Assembly: GCA_023412275.1 (NCBI GenBank) | Contig: JAEYNY010000135.1 | Span: forward strand, 23,152-87,151 | Origin: Bacillota bacterium | GTDB lineage: Bacteria; Bacillota; Clostridia; Acetivibrionales; DSM-1351 | Reading direction: 5' to 3' | DNA length: 64,000 nt | Part shown: positions 55,098 to 64,000 of the stretch, in pieces | Layout: every line of letters starts with the position of its first letter | Numbering within the stretch: the first letter of the stretch is position 1 | Notes under the pieces: generated by a model | Told to the model about the DNA's origin: nothing | Database searches by the model: none | What the model saw: only the letters and a program-made list of their open reading frames with translations | Made by a program: the position numbers and the translations under genes

Positions 55098-58000
55098 ATG
55101 GGTGAGCTTATATACGGATATAGTAATAGCAGTTTCGATAAGAGTATAAATGATATAATAACTGAACTTGAAAATAAAGATATAAGATTATGGGTAGAAG
55201 GCGAATCCTTACGTTGCAAAGCTCCAAAAGGAGTTATGGATAAAGAACTTGCAGAGCTTATTAAAAGCCGTAAAGAAGAAATAATTAAGTATTATAGGAT
55301 TAAAGAGGCACAAAATAATTTATCCCAACCTATACAAAAGGCTGAGGTAAAAGAGTACTATCCTTTATCAGAAGCGCAGAAAAGGATGTATTTTATCAGC
55401 CAGTTTGATAACTCCAATTTAAGCTATAATTTGTCTAGTGCTTTATACATCCAAGGTAATATTGATTTGGAACGCTTGGAAGGAGCATTCAAAGCTTTAA
55501 TTAATAGACACGAAGGACTTAGAACCTCATTCAAAAACATAGACGGCGAGCCTGTTCAATGTATAAATAATGATGTTGATTTTGCAATTCAATTCATGAA
55601 ATCAGAAAAAGAAACAGAAGAGTTACTTAATGATTTTAAACAGCCATATGATTTAACCAAAGCTCCTTTATTCAGAGTGGGGTTGGTTGAACAGGCTCAG
55701 GACAGGCATATTTTAATAATGGACATGCACCACATAATATCTGATGGGACATCAAAAGATATTATATCAAATGACTTGATTAAACTATACAATAATGAGA
55801 TACTGCCTGAGCTGAAAATACAATATAAAGACTTTTCAGAGTGGTACGCAAACAATATATTAAACTCTGAGTTGCTTTACAGTCAGGAGAGATACTGGCT
55901 TAATATGTTTGAAGGGGAAATTAATATTCCCGACCTTCCAACTGACTATTCAAGAGCTGATACACTTGACTACTCAGGCAGACAAATCAGTTTTACAACT
56001 GGGATGGAATTGGGAAACAGGTTAAAACAAATCGCTAATCAAGAAAATATGACTTTATTTTGTTTGTTGCTAGCTGCATACAAAATTATTTTAGCAAGAG
56101 CATCAGGCAGTGAGGACATTGCGGTCGGAATACCTGTTTCAGGACGAAACCATGAAGATGTGGAAAATATAGTTGGGATGTTCATAAATACTTTGGCTAT
56201 AAGGAGTAATCCTGAAAGAGCCAAAACATTCAGAGAATATGCAATTGAAGTAAGCAAAACCATGTTCAGAGCTATTGACAATCAAGACTATCAGTTTGAT
56301 ATGCTTCTGGGTAAATTAAATATTAATAGAAATTTTGGAAGGAACCCTTTATTTGATACCATATTTAACTCGCAGAACTACAGCTCTTCCAGAAACTATT
56401 CTTCCGTCAATATAGACAATGTAAAGTTTTTACCATGTCAATGTGATGATAATACAACAACCTTTGATATCACTATGTATTTCGGGGAACAGGAAGGGGA
56501 TATAAGATTTACCTGCACCTACCGGACAAGCCTGTTCAAGCATTCTACAATTGAATACCTCATGGGTGAATATTTAAAATTACTAGAAGAGATAGTAGTT
56601 GATACAGAAAAATCTATATCTGATTATAGAATATTTTGCAAAAGTAGCTTAACACAGACTGAAGATAATGTTACTTTAGATACTCCTTTTGAAGAATTTC
56701 CGGAAGAAGAACTGCAACAATCCATTGTGGAATGTTTTGAGAAACAGGTATGCAAATTCAAACATAAAACAGCCATAAAAAACGGAAATTGTGAAATGAG
56801 CTATGAGAAATTAAACTCTGAATCAAACCGAATAGCACGCTGCATTGACGGATATAAGGACACTGAAAGCAAGCCTGTTGCACTGTTATTCCAGCATGGA
56901 GTTGATATGATTACCGCGATACTGAGTGTATTGAAAACAGGGAAGATTTTTGTTCCCCTTGAATCCTCCAATCCTGAGGAAAGACTGGTATATATGTTGA
57001 AAGATTCAGATGCTGGTGTCCTATTGTGCAACAACAATACTGAGAAACTTGCCAGAAGCTTGGTAGATTTAGGGGAAAATACAGTTCAGATAATAAATAT
57101 TGAATTTATTGATACAAATATACCAGATGAAAATCTTGATATAAATATCTCACACCTACAGGAAGCCTATATTTTATATACCTCAGGTTCAACAGGCAAG
57201 CCAAAAGGAGTAGTACAAAACCATAGTAACATCCTGAGATTCATGGGTACTTACATAAACAAATTACATATTAATAGTGACGATAAACTTGTTTTACTCA
57301 CTTCATATAGTCATGCAGTGGGAATAATAGATATTTTCAGTACATTACTGAGTGGAGGGACTCTCTGCATATTTGATTTGAAATCCAAAGGAAATATGAG
57401 GGATCTTGCACATCTCATAAAAAATGAGGAAATTACTATATTCCACTCAGTACCAATGGTCTATAGATATTTTACTGAAGAGCTAAGTGAAGAGAAAATG
57501 CTGAATAAAGTGCGACTGATAATATTGGGAGGAGAGGCTGTTAATAAAAGTGACGTTGAACTATACAGAAAGTACTTTCCTGACAGCTGTAGATTTGTTA
57601 ACTTCCTTGGTGCTTCAGAAGTACTTGTTGCAACATTTAAATTTATTGATAAAGAAACCGTTATCCCAAGAGAAACAGTATCGGCAGGCTATCCGGTTAA
57701 TGAAGTGGAAGTGTTGATAATAAATGAGCATAATGAGGAAGCGGGAGTATATGAAGTTGGCGAAATTGTATATAAAAGCGAATGTCTTGCATTAAGATAT
57801 TGGAATATGCCGGAATTGACAGATTCGGTATTCGTTGCAAATCCACTCGCCGGAGATGGTAGAGTATATAAAAGCGGAGACCTGGGACGCATCTTGCCCG
57901 ATGGTAGTTTGGAATACATAGGGAGAAATGATAATCAGGTAAAAATAAGAGGACTACGGGTTGAATTGAATGAAATAGAAGCCATAATAGATACATTTGA

Positions 58001-58622
58001 CGGCATAGAAAAGAGTATTGTCAACGCATATAAAAAATCTGATGGCGACAGCTATCTGGCAGCTTATTTTATAACACAGGAAGGTGTAAATATAGATGGC
58101 AGGGAGATAAGGGAATTATTAAAAAGAAAATTACCTGAGTACATGATTCCTTCCTACTATATAAAACTTGAGAAATTACCGGTTACTGTAACCGGCAAGA
58201 TAGATAGAAAGATATTACCTGAACCCAATGACGCTATACCTGTAACGGAAGAATATTCAGCTCCTACCAATTCAATAGAAGAAGAGTTGATAGCTATTTG
58301 GGAGGACGAACTAGGAAGAAAAGGTATCGGTATAAATCACAATTTCTTTGAGAGTGGTGGAACATCTTTAAAAATTTTAAAGGTTCATTCTAAATTGGAC
58401 AAAATATACCCCGGAATTACAACTGTAACAGATTTGTTCTCATATCCTACTATTTCGAAATTGGCATCCTATATTCATAGTAACCAGAATAGTTCAACAA
58501 ATTATGAGAAGAAAAAGACTGAAATCAGTTTCGAAAAGGAAGTAAGTAATATTTTCAGCCAGCTGAAAGATGGTTCGATTAATCTTGATGAGGCAGTCAA
58601 ATCACTGTTTAGAGAGGAATAA
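55098..58622 (+). CDS. NRPS: TubC-type docking - C - A (non-canonical) - T
   Basis: 1174 residues after an AGGAGGG site. Residues 12-60 (IITELENKDIRLWVEGESL) match TubC-type N-terminal docking domains, which accept a partner's short C-terminal tail. C domain from 88 with HHIISDG (His211/212, Asp216). The A domain keeps YTSGSTGKPKG and VTGKIDRK but differs in the pocket: the A4 region reads SYSHAVGIIDIF, so the Asp235 that binds the alpha-amino group is replaced (by Ala in my alignment), and the A5 motif reads NFLGASE instead of NxYGPTE. Pocket estimate A-V-I-H-I-G-F-V-A-K. A substrate without a normal alpha-amino group is suggested. T domain Ser1090. The tail (residues about 1145-1174) is a helical segment with LKDGSINLDEAVKSLF, a probable docking partner for the next gene. 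Confidence 0.93.
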   Translation: MGELIYGYSNSSFDKSINDIITELENKDIRLWVEGESLRCKAPKGVMDKELAELIKSRKEEIIKYYRIKEAQNNLSQPIQKAEVKEYYPLSEAQKRMYFISQFDNSNLSYNLSSALYIQGNIDLERLEGAFKALINRHEGLRTSFKNIDGEPVQCINNDVDFAIQFMKSEKETEELLNDFKQPYDLTKAPLFRVGLVEQAQDRHILIMDMHHIISDGTSKDIISNDLIKLYNNEILPELKIQYKDFSEWYANNILNSELLYSQERYWLNMFEGEINIPDLPTDYSRADTLDYSGRQISFTTGMELGNRLKQIANQENMTLFCLLLAAYKIILARASGSEDIAVGIPVSGRNHEDVENIVGMFINTLAIRSNPERAKTFREYAIEVSKTMFRAIDNQDYQFDMLLGKLNINRNFGRNPLFDTIFNSQNYSSSRNYSSVNIDNVKFLPCQCDDNTTTFDITMYFGEQEGDIRFTCTYRTSLFKHSTIEYLMGEYLKLLEEIVVDTEKSISDYRIFCKSSLTQTEDNVTLDTPFEEFPEEELQQSIVECFEKQVCKFKHKTAIKNGNCEMSYEKLNSESNRIARCIDGYKDTESKPVALLFQHGVDMITAILSVLKTGKIFVPLESSNPEERLVYMLKDSDAGVLLCNNNTEKLARSLVDLGENTVQIINIEFIDTNIPDENLDINISHLQEAYILYTSGSTGKPKGVVQNHSNILRFMGTYINKLHINSDDKLVLLTSYSHAVGIIDIFSTLLSGGTLCIFDLKSKGNMRDLAHLIKNEEITIFHSVPMVYRYFTEELSEEKMLNKVRLIILGGEAVNKSDVELYRKYFPDSCRFVNFLGASEVLVATFKFIDKETVIPRETVSAGYPVNEVEVLIINEHNEEAGVYEVGEIVYKSECLALRYWNMPELTDSVFVANPLAGDGRVYKSGDLGRILPDGSLEYIGRNDNQVKIRGLRVELNEIEAIIDTFDGIEKSIVNAYKKSDGDSYLAAYFITQEGVNIDGREIRELLKRKLPEYMIPSYYIKLEKLPVTVTGKIDRKILPEPNDAIPVTEEYSAPTNSIEEELIAIWEDELGRKGIGINHNFFESGGTSLKILKVHSKLDKIYPGITTVTDLFSYPTISKLASYIHSNQNSSTNYEKKKTEISFEKEVSNIFSQLKDGSINLDEAVKSLFREE

Positions 58623-58627
58623 GATTT

Positions 58628-61600
58628 ATGGAAAGGATACAAAAGTTAATAGTACAGAATGTACTATCGGGAAGCATTAGTGAAGAACAAGCATATGAAA
58701 TGATTAAGGTTTTAAGACAGAAAAACACAAAATCAGAAGAGCCAATAGCTGTTATAGGAATGGTGGTTAACTTTCCTCAGGCAAAAGATATAAATGAATA
58801 CTGGGATGTTATAAGTAATAAAATCAACTGTGTATGTTCATTTCCCGAAAATAGACGCAAAGATATAGATGATTTTTTGACATACCAAAGAATAGACTCT
58901 TCTAACATTAAATACAGAAAAATGGCATACCTGAACCAAATAGATAAATTTGACTGTGATTTTTTCAGAATTTCACCGCGAGAGGCTGGGTTAATGGACC
59001 CCAACCAGAGATTATTCCTACAAACAGCCTGGAACGCAGTTGAAGATGCGGGATACGGAGGAGATAGACTCAAGGGAACGAAGACAGGAGTATATGTTGG
59101 ATTCCGTGGCGATTCAGAATATAAAAGATTAATATTGGACACCCAGCCTGAATCATTTTCTATTGCTGAAGCCGGAAACCTTACATCCGTCATTGCAAGT
59201 CGCATATCTTACATATTGGACTTAAAAGGGCCAAGTATCGTAGTAAACACCGCATGTTCATCATCCCTGGTAGCCATACATTATGCATGTCAGGGGATAA
59301 GGTCGGGTGAATGTGATATGGCAATAGCCGGGGCTGTAAAAATAATACTGGCCCCTTTTGAGTATGAAAATAAACTTGGAATTGAGTCTTCTGATGCGAG
59401 AACCAAGTCATTTGATAATAGTTCTGACGGCACCGGAGAAGGTGAAGGTGTAGCTTCCATAGTATTGAAACCTTTATCAAAGGCCTTGAAGGACGGTGAT
59501 CCGATTTATGCTGTTATAAAAGGTTCTGCCATAAATCAGGACGGCAGTTCCAACGGAATCACCGCCCCCAACCCAAAAGCCCAGGCTGAAGTTATAAAAA
59601 TGGCCTGGAAGGATGCAAAGGTTGAACCTGAAACAATAGCTTACATAGAAGCCCATGGGACTGGTACTAAAATCGGTGATCCAATAGAAATAGATGGAAT
59701 TACCAGTGCATTCAGAAGCTATACAGATAGAAACAGTTTTTGCGCCGTAAGCTCTGCAAAGACAAATTTGGGACATCTTGACACTGCTGCCGGGGTTGCA
59801 AGTTTTGTAAAAGCGGTGCTGGCTTTAAAAAACAGAAAACTCCCCCCCTTGGCTTACTTTAATAGTCCTAACAAGGCATTGAATCTGATAGAATCTCCGG
59901 TTTATATTACAGATAAACTAATGGATTGGGACACCGAAGGCTCCCCAAGAAGATGCGGAGTCAGCTCTTTTGGATTAAGCGGTACAAATTGTCACATTGT
60001 CTTGGAGGAAGCTCCTTCGACTAAAGTCAATGATGTGACAGGCTTTCTGAATGTGCTTACTGTTTCTGCAAAATCAAAAGAATCCCTTAGAAGTCTAATA
60101 GATACATATATAGAATTTTTCAGAATGGCAAAAAATGAAGATTTCAGAAACATATGTTATACCTCAAACACAGGAAGAGGTCACTACAAGTATAGAGTTG
60201 CTGTTTTTCTTGAACCGGAAGAAAGCGTACAAGACATTATTGGCAAGCTTGAATCCATAAAATTGGATGAGAACAATGCAGAGGGCATTTTCTATGGAGA
60301 ATCGAAAAATAATTATCCCAATAACAGAGATAGCAAAACGAGGGAAACTATTGAAGCAGATACACTAAAAAGAGCATTGGCGAAAATAAATGAATTTGTT
60401 TCCACAGGAAAAAGGGATAGTAATTTATTATTTGACATATGTACTCTATATATTCAAGGTGCCGAATTTGATTGGAAGGATTTATATAAAGACGAAGATA
60501 ACACTAAAGTCAATATCCCCGGCTATCCCTTTACACAAAAAAGATGTTGGCTACAAATTGACAATAAAAATGAAGCTGTTAATACTAAAGAATATTACAA
60601 GGAGATTGATCATCCCCTCCTTGACAGATGTTTAGTTAAAACAATTAATGAAGTTATATTTGCAACAGATTTTAATATAGACAGACATTGGGTCTTAAGT
60701 GAACATTCAATTGGCGGTATCAGTGCAGTTCCGGGAACAACTTACCTTGAAATTGCCGCACAAGCAGCAAAATACTGCTACAAAAAAGATGTTGCCTGCA
60801 TTGAGGATGTTCAATTTTATACTCCTTTGATAGTAAGAGAAGATGAAACAATAAGTGCGCATACTTGTATAAGAGAACAAGATGGAGAAGTGTTTTTTTC
60901 AGTAGCAAGCTGTGAAGAAGGTAATGAGACGGATAATGGAGGTAGTTGGAATCTCCACGTTACAGGAAAACTATCATTGAGCAAGCTTGAAAGTCCGGAA
61001 AACATCAACATGAAAGAATTATTTTCAAGACTTGGCAGTGAAGAAGCCTTCCAGTTTGACTATAACCAAAAGATGCAATTTGGTTCAAGATGGCAATGTA
61101 TGAAAAGTATCAGAAGCGGAGATGACGAAGTTCTTGTATATATTGAACCTTTACAGCTTCTTGTTGACGAAGTAGATAAATATATACTGCATCCCGCAAT
61201 TTTGGATAATGCTACTGCATTAGGAGTAAACAGTGAGTATTTCTATTTACCTTTTACATATAAAAAGATAGAGATATTCAAACCTATACCCGCAAATAGT
61301 TATGTGTATATTAACCAACTTCCTGAAAGGGATGGAAGTAAAGAAATTATAAAACACAACTTATCCATTATTAATCCAGCAGGAGAAATTGTTGTAAAAA
61401 TTCATGATTTTACAATGAAAAAGGTAAAGGATATTAGTCATACGATAGGAAAAAACAAATCTAAAGACGGCTTATTCTTTAGGCTGCAGTGGGAAGAGGA
61501 GAAAATCTCCCGTAAAGATATTGAAGAAGACGGTAAGACTATATTAGTTATAAAAGATGATGGTGTAAATTCAGAAAGTATAATATCTGAATTAAAACAA

Positions 61601-64000
61601 AGACAGAATAGTGTCATAGAAGTGGATGTAGGGACATGTTATCGCAGAGTTGGCGAGTACAGGTATACTGTTGGTATAGGGGAAGACGACTTTGCAAAAT
61701 TACTAAGAGATACTATGGGGTATGGAATAACTCAGATTTTGTATTTATCAAAACTAACCAGTGATTGCGGTGAAAAAATAAATCAAACAGCCGAGAATCC
61801 ATCCCAATCCATATATACTATGTTTTTCCTTACCAGAGCCTTATTAAACAGCAAGCTGAAGGGGGCCCTTGATGTTGTACTTATTTCGGGATATGCCAAT
61901 AAGGTTACAGGAAAGGAAGAGGCAATAATCCCCCAAAATACTGCACTTTTTGGATATGGAAAGGTTGTAGGGCAGGAATATACGAATTTAAAAGTTAGAT
62001 GTATTGATATTGATGATAGTATGACTGCAGAAGATTTAGTTTCAGAAATCAGCGCAGAGAATACGAACTTTTTAGTATCGTATCGTAACGGAAAGAGATA
62101 CGTTGAAATATTCGAAACCGTATCAGAATCAGAAATACCAGAAAATAACCTTGTTTTAAATAAAAATGGTGTTTACATCATTACAGGGGGAATTGGTGGC
62201 ATCGGACTTGAAATTGCCAAATATTTTGCCTCAAAGGAAAACATTAACCTTGCATTGCTTTCCAGAACTGAGCTTCCTGAGCGGGATAAATGGGATGAGT
62301 TTATCAAAGATGATAAAAATGAAAAGCTTAGTAAAAAGATAAAATCATTATTAGAGTTAGAAAGTACCGGATCAAATATTGTATATTGCCGGATAGATGT
62401 TACTAACTACGAGGAAGTTTCTGCAGTTATTAATCAGCTGAGGACGCAATACACAAAAATCAACGGAATAATCCATGGTGCCGGAGTGCCGGGAGCCGGT
62501 TTGATTATAACAAAAAATGAAGATCAAATTACAAATGTACTGGCTTCAAAGATAATTGGTACATATAACCTTGACCTTGCAACAGAAAGTGATGAATTGG
62601 AATTCTTCGTTCTCTTTTCATCAATAAAGAGTTTATTAGGTGGTGAGGGACAAAGCGATTATGCAGCGGCAAATGCATATTTGGATGCATACACTCACTA
62701 TAGAAACAGACTTGGAAAAAGAACCTTGACAATAAACTGGCCTGCATGGAAGGAAACCGGAATGGCCGCAGACTATGGAGTAAACAGTGACAATGTTTTC
62801 AAAGCCATAAGTACTCAGGATGGAATAGAAGCCTTTGGAAAAGTTTTACCGAGTGATATAGAAAGAGTCATAATCGGTGAATTGGATTACAGTGATCCAA
62901 TTCTATCTTCTGAGCAGAATATTATAAGAATGTCCCGGAGTTTGAAACTAAAAATTGAGCAGGAATTAAAGAAAAAAGTATCCGGAAGAAATACTGAAGT
63001 AAAGGAGCGAAGTCACTCTTTTGTTTTAAAAGGAAAAGAGGGAGAAACATATACTGAGCTTGAAAATATAGTAGGTAAAATATGGACTGAAGCCCTGGGG
63101 TTAGATGAAATTAATATATATGATGATTTTTATAATATGGGAGGAGACTCGATACTTGCCATAAATATAGTAAGTGGCATAAAGAATCTCACGAATTATG
63201 ACATAAATATAAGTGATTTTTTTGATAATCCTTCGGTTTATGAGTTTGCAAGGTTCATTGAGACAACTCAATCCCGTGACAGTCTGCCTTCCAAGGAATT
63301 AAAATATGACAAAAAGCCACTGATTCCAATCACAGAGGAAAAGGAATACTATCATGTATCCTCAGGTCAGAGAAGAATGTATATAATGAGTCAGGTGGAC
63401 GGGGAAACCACAAACTACAATATTCCCGGTGTAAACACTATTGAGGGCGAACTGGATAGAAATCATCTTGAAGAAGTCTTCAAAGTATTAATACAAAGAC
63501 ATGAAGCCTTCAGAACCTCATTTAAGGTGGTTGATGATGAGCCCGTGCAAGTAATTCATAAAGATGTTGATTTTACGATAGAGTACATTGACGCACAGGA
63601 ATCACAGGTAAAGGATATTATTGACGGGTTTATACGTCCTTTTGACTTGAAGAGGGCACCTCTTATAAGGGTTGGTCTTATCTCCTTGTCAAAAACAAAG
63701 CATATATTGATACATGACATTCATCATATAGTTTTTGATGGCAGTTCTATGAGAATTTTGATGAAGGAATTTTTCACTCTGTATACCAGACAGAAATTAC
63801 CTGAAATGCGCCTTCAGTACAAAGACTTCTGTGAATGGGAAAATAAGCTCATAAAATCAGAAAATATAAGCAGACAAGAGGAGTACTGGCTAAGTACCTT
63901 CTCGGGCAAGATACCTGAACTTGCAATGCCTCTTGATTACAAAAGGGCAAGGGTTCAGACCTTTAATGGAGACACAATTAACTTTAATATCTCAAGTGAT
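58628..64000 (+). CDS. AT-less PKS-NRPS: KS-DH-KR-ACP-C..., 3' end outside window
   Basis: An open frame of 1791 codons to the window end with no stop. The start ATG follows the previous stop by 5 bases, with GAGAGGA inside the end of the previous gene. An N-terminal helical docking segment (1-38), then KS with Cys210 (TACSSSL) and EAHGTGTKIGDP. There is no AT: a spacer of about 75 residues, then the post-AT motif GYPFTQKRCWL. DH with HSIGGISAVP (His693) and HPAILDNATA (Asp860). KR with ITGGIGGIG and Tyr1345 (DYAAAN). ACP with MGGDS, Ser1508. C domain from about 1574 with HHIVFDG (His1699/1700, Asp1704), cut off at 1791. KR plus DH should leave a carbon-carbon double bond. Extender loading in trans is expected. 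An A domain or further modules must lie downstream, as no release domain is present yet. Confidence 0.94.
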   Translation, partial: MERIQKLIVQNVLSGSISEEQAYEMIKVLRQKNTKSEEPIAVIGMVVNFPQAKDINEYWDVISNKINCVCSFPENRRKDIDDFLTYQRIDSSNIKYRKMAYLNQIDKFDCDFFRISPREAGLMDPNQRLFLQTAWNAVEDAGYGGDRLKGTKTGVYVGFRGDSEYKRLILDTQPESFSIAEAGNLTSVIASRISYILDLKGPSIVVNTACSSSLVAIHYACQGIRSGECDMAIAGAVKIILAPFEYENKLGIESSDARTKSFDNSSDGTGEGEGVASIVLKPLSKALKDGDPIYAVIKGSAINQDGSSNGITAPNPKAQAEVIKMAWKDAKVEPETIAYIEAHGTGTKIGDPIEIDGITSAFRSYTDRNSFCAVSSAKTNLGHLDTAAGVASFVKAVLALKNRKLPPLAYFNSPNKALNLIESPVYITDKLMDWDTEGSPRRCGVSSFGLSGTNCHIVLEEAPSTKVNDVTGFLNVLTVSAKSKESLRSLIDTYIEFFRMAKNEDFRNICYTSNTGRGHYKYRVAVFLEPEESVQDIIGKLESIKLDENNAEGIFYGESKNNYPNNRDSKTRETIEADTLKRALAKINEFVSTGKRDSNLLFDICTLYIQGAEFDWKDLYKDEDNTKVNIPGYPFTQKRCWLQIDNKNEAVNTKEYYKEIDHPLLDRCLVKTINEVIFATDFNIDRHWVLSEHSIGGISAVPGTTYLEIAAQAAKYCYKKDVACIEDVQFYTPLIVREDETISAHTCIREQDGEVFFSVASCEEGNETDNGGSWNLHVTGKLSLSKLESPENINMKELFSRLGSEEAFQFDYNQKMQFGSRWQCMKSIRSGDDEVLVYIEPLQLLVDEVDKYILHPAILDNATALGVNSEYFYLPFTYKKIEIFKPIPANSYVYINQLPERDGSKEIIKHNLSIINPAGEIVVKIHDFTMKKVKDISHTIGKNKSKDGLFFRLQWEEEKISRKDIEEDGKTILVIKDDGVNSESIISELKQRQNSVIEVDVGTCYRRVGEYRYTVGIGEDDFAKLLRDTMGYGITQILYLSKLTSDCGEKINQTAENPSQSIYTMFFLTRALLNSKLKGALDVVLISGYANKVTGKEEAIIPQNTALFGYGKVVGQEYTNLKVRCIDIDDSMTAEDLVSEISAENTNFLVSYRNGKRYVEIFETVSESEIPENNLVLNKNGVYIITGGIGGIGLEIAKYFASKENINLALLSRTELPERDKWDEFIKDDKNEKLSKKIKSLLELESTGSNIVYCRIDVTNYEEVSAVINQLRTQYTKINGIIHGAGVPGAGLIITKNEDQITNVLASKIIGTYNLDLATESDELEFFVLFSSIKSLLGGEGQSDYAAANAYLDAYTHYRNRLGKRTLTINWPAWKETGMAADYGVNSDNVFKAISTQDGIEAFGKVLPSDIERVIIGELDYSDPILSSEQNIIRMSRSLKLKIEQELKKKVSGRNTEVKERSHSFVLKGKEGETYTELENIVGKIWTEALGLDEINIYDDFYNMGGDSILAINIVSGIKNLTNYDINISDFFDNPSVYEFARFIETTQSRDSLPSKELKYDKKPLIPITEEKEYYHVSSGQRRMYIMSQVDGETTNYNIPGVNTIEGELDRNHLEEVFKVLIQRHEAFRTSFKVVDDEPVQVIHKDVDFTIEYIDAQESQVKDIIDGFIRPFDLKRAPLIRVGLISLSKTKHILIHDIHHIVFDGSSMRILMKEFFTLYTRQKLPEMRLQYKDFCEWENKLIKSENISRQEEYWLSTFSGKIPELAMPLDYKRARVQTFNGDTINFNISSD
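60205..60440 (+). other. Deletion scar where the acyltransferase domain is missing
   Basis: About 75 residues between the KS-side linker (NTGRGHYKYRVAVFL) and the post-AT linker (YIQGAEFDWKDLY), with no AT motifs. The boundaries match those of the scar in the PKS at 51274, pointing to a shared origin. Confidence 0.65.

Noticed and set aside
60390..60635. 81-codon plus-strand open frame
   Set aside because: It lies in another frame inside the AT-less PKS gene starting at 58628, whose own frame is continuous and carries recognisable domains there.
1..64000. Thioesterase, methyltransferase, enoylreductase, oxygenase or halogenase domains
   Set aside because: I looked for their motifs along all synthetase genes and saw none; release must be encoded outside the window.
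1..64000. CRISPR arrays, tRNA genes, insertion sequences, attachment sites
   Set aside because: No regular repeat-spacer pattern, cloverleaf-like segment, transposase gene or flanking repeat was seen; coding density leaves almost no room.

Overview
The window is one continuous, single-strand stretch of a giant nonribosomal peptide/polyketide (NRPS/PKS) cluster. It is truncated at both ends: the first gene begins upstream of base 1 and the last runs past base 64000. Base composition is strongly AT-rich. Ribosome binding sites are AGGAGG-like. A U32-family iron-sulphur-type protein sits inside the cluster, where an aerobe would more often carry an oxygenase. Together these suggest a low-GC anaerobic Firmicute of the Clostridia (for example a Ruminiclostridium- or Clostridium-like genome); this is inference, because no taxonomic marker gene is present. 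No tRNA, rRNA, CRISPR array or insertion sequence was seen, and no minus-strand gene looks real. The longest gap without a gene is 135 bases (13105-13239), and it holds a likely intrinsic terminator.

Region 1 (1-5336): the C-terminal part of an NRPS module (A-T-E, making a D-amino acyl unit), then a fusion of a secreted beta-lactamase-fold serine peptidase with a cyclic-peptide-type ABC exporter. This pair matches the acyl-D-Asn prodrug/cleavage logic known from colibactin (ClbN/ClbP), xenocoumacin (XcnG) and zwittermicin (ZmaM). Region 2 (5369-11944): a cassette for unusual ACP-bound PKS extender units, with an FkbH-type glyceryl enzyme, two free ACPs, one 3-hydroxyacyl-CoA dehydrogenase homologue, one acyl-CoA dehydrogenase homologue, a free-standing adenylation domain whose pocket code reads as serine, and a free acyltransferase. 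This is the zwittermicin/colibactin recipe for hydroxymalonyl-ACP and aminomalonyl-ACP. Region 3 (11962-13104): a GNAT acetyltransferase that could be the self-resistance enzyme (ZmaR/PamZ/EdeQ-like role), followed by the terminator.

Region 4 (13240-64000): the assembly line. Gene order gives C-A-T-KS-dead AT-KR-ACP (13240); KS-AT-KR-ACP-C-A(Ser)-T (20957); KS-AT-KR-ACP-C-A(Ser)-T-E-C-A(Gly)-T-C (28792); a U32-family protein (42520); half-C-A-T-C-A-T-half-C (43695); a second free acyltransferase (49973); KS-KR-ACP without AT (51274); docking-C-A-T with a non-canonical A domain (55098); and KS-DH-KR-ACP-C without AT, cut by the window end (58628).

If the genes act in order, the product would be a long, very polar chain: a capped D-residue later removed by the peptidase, at least one amino- or hydroxy-substituted ketide, several beta-hydroxyl groups, Ser, D-Ser and Gly, and several residues whose pocket codes I cannot assign. 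That places it near the zwittermicin/edeine/paenilamicin class but larger. The most unusual points are: acyltransferase domains that are intact, dead or deleted within one assembly line; half condensation domains at both ends of one subunit, next to a C domain with an altered motif; the U32 protein; and a short acidic-aromatic C-terminal tail shared by the U32 protein and the preceding megasynthase.
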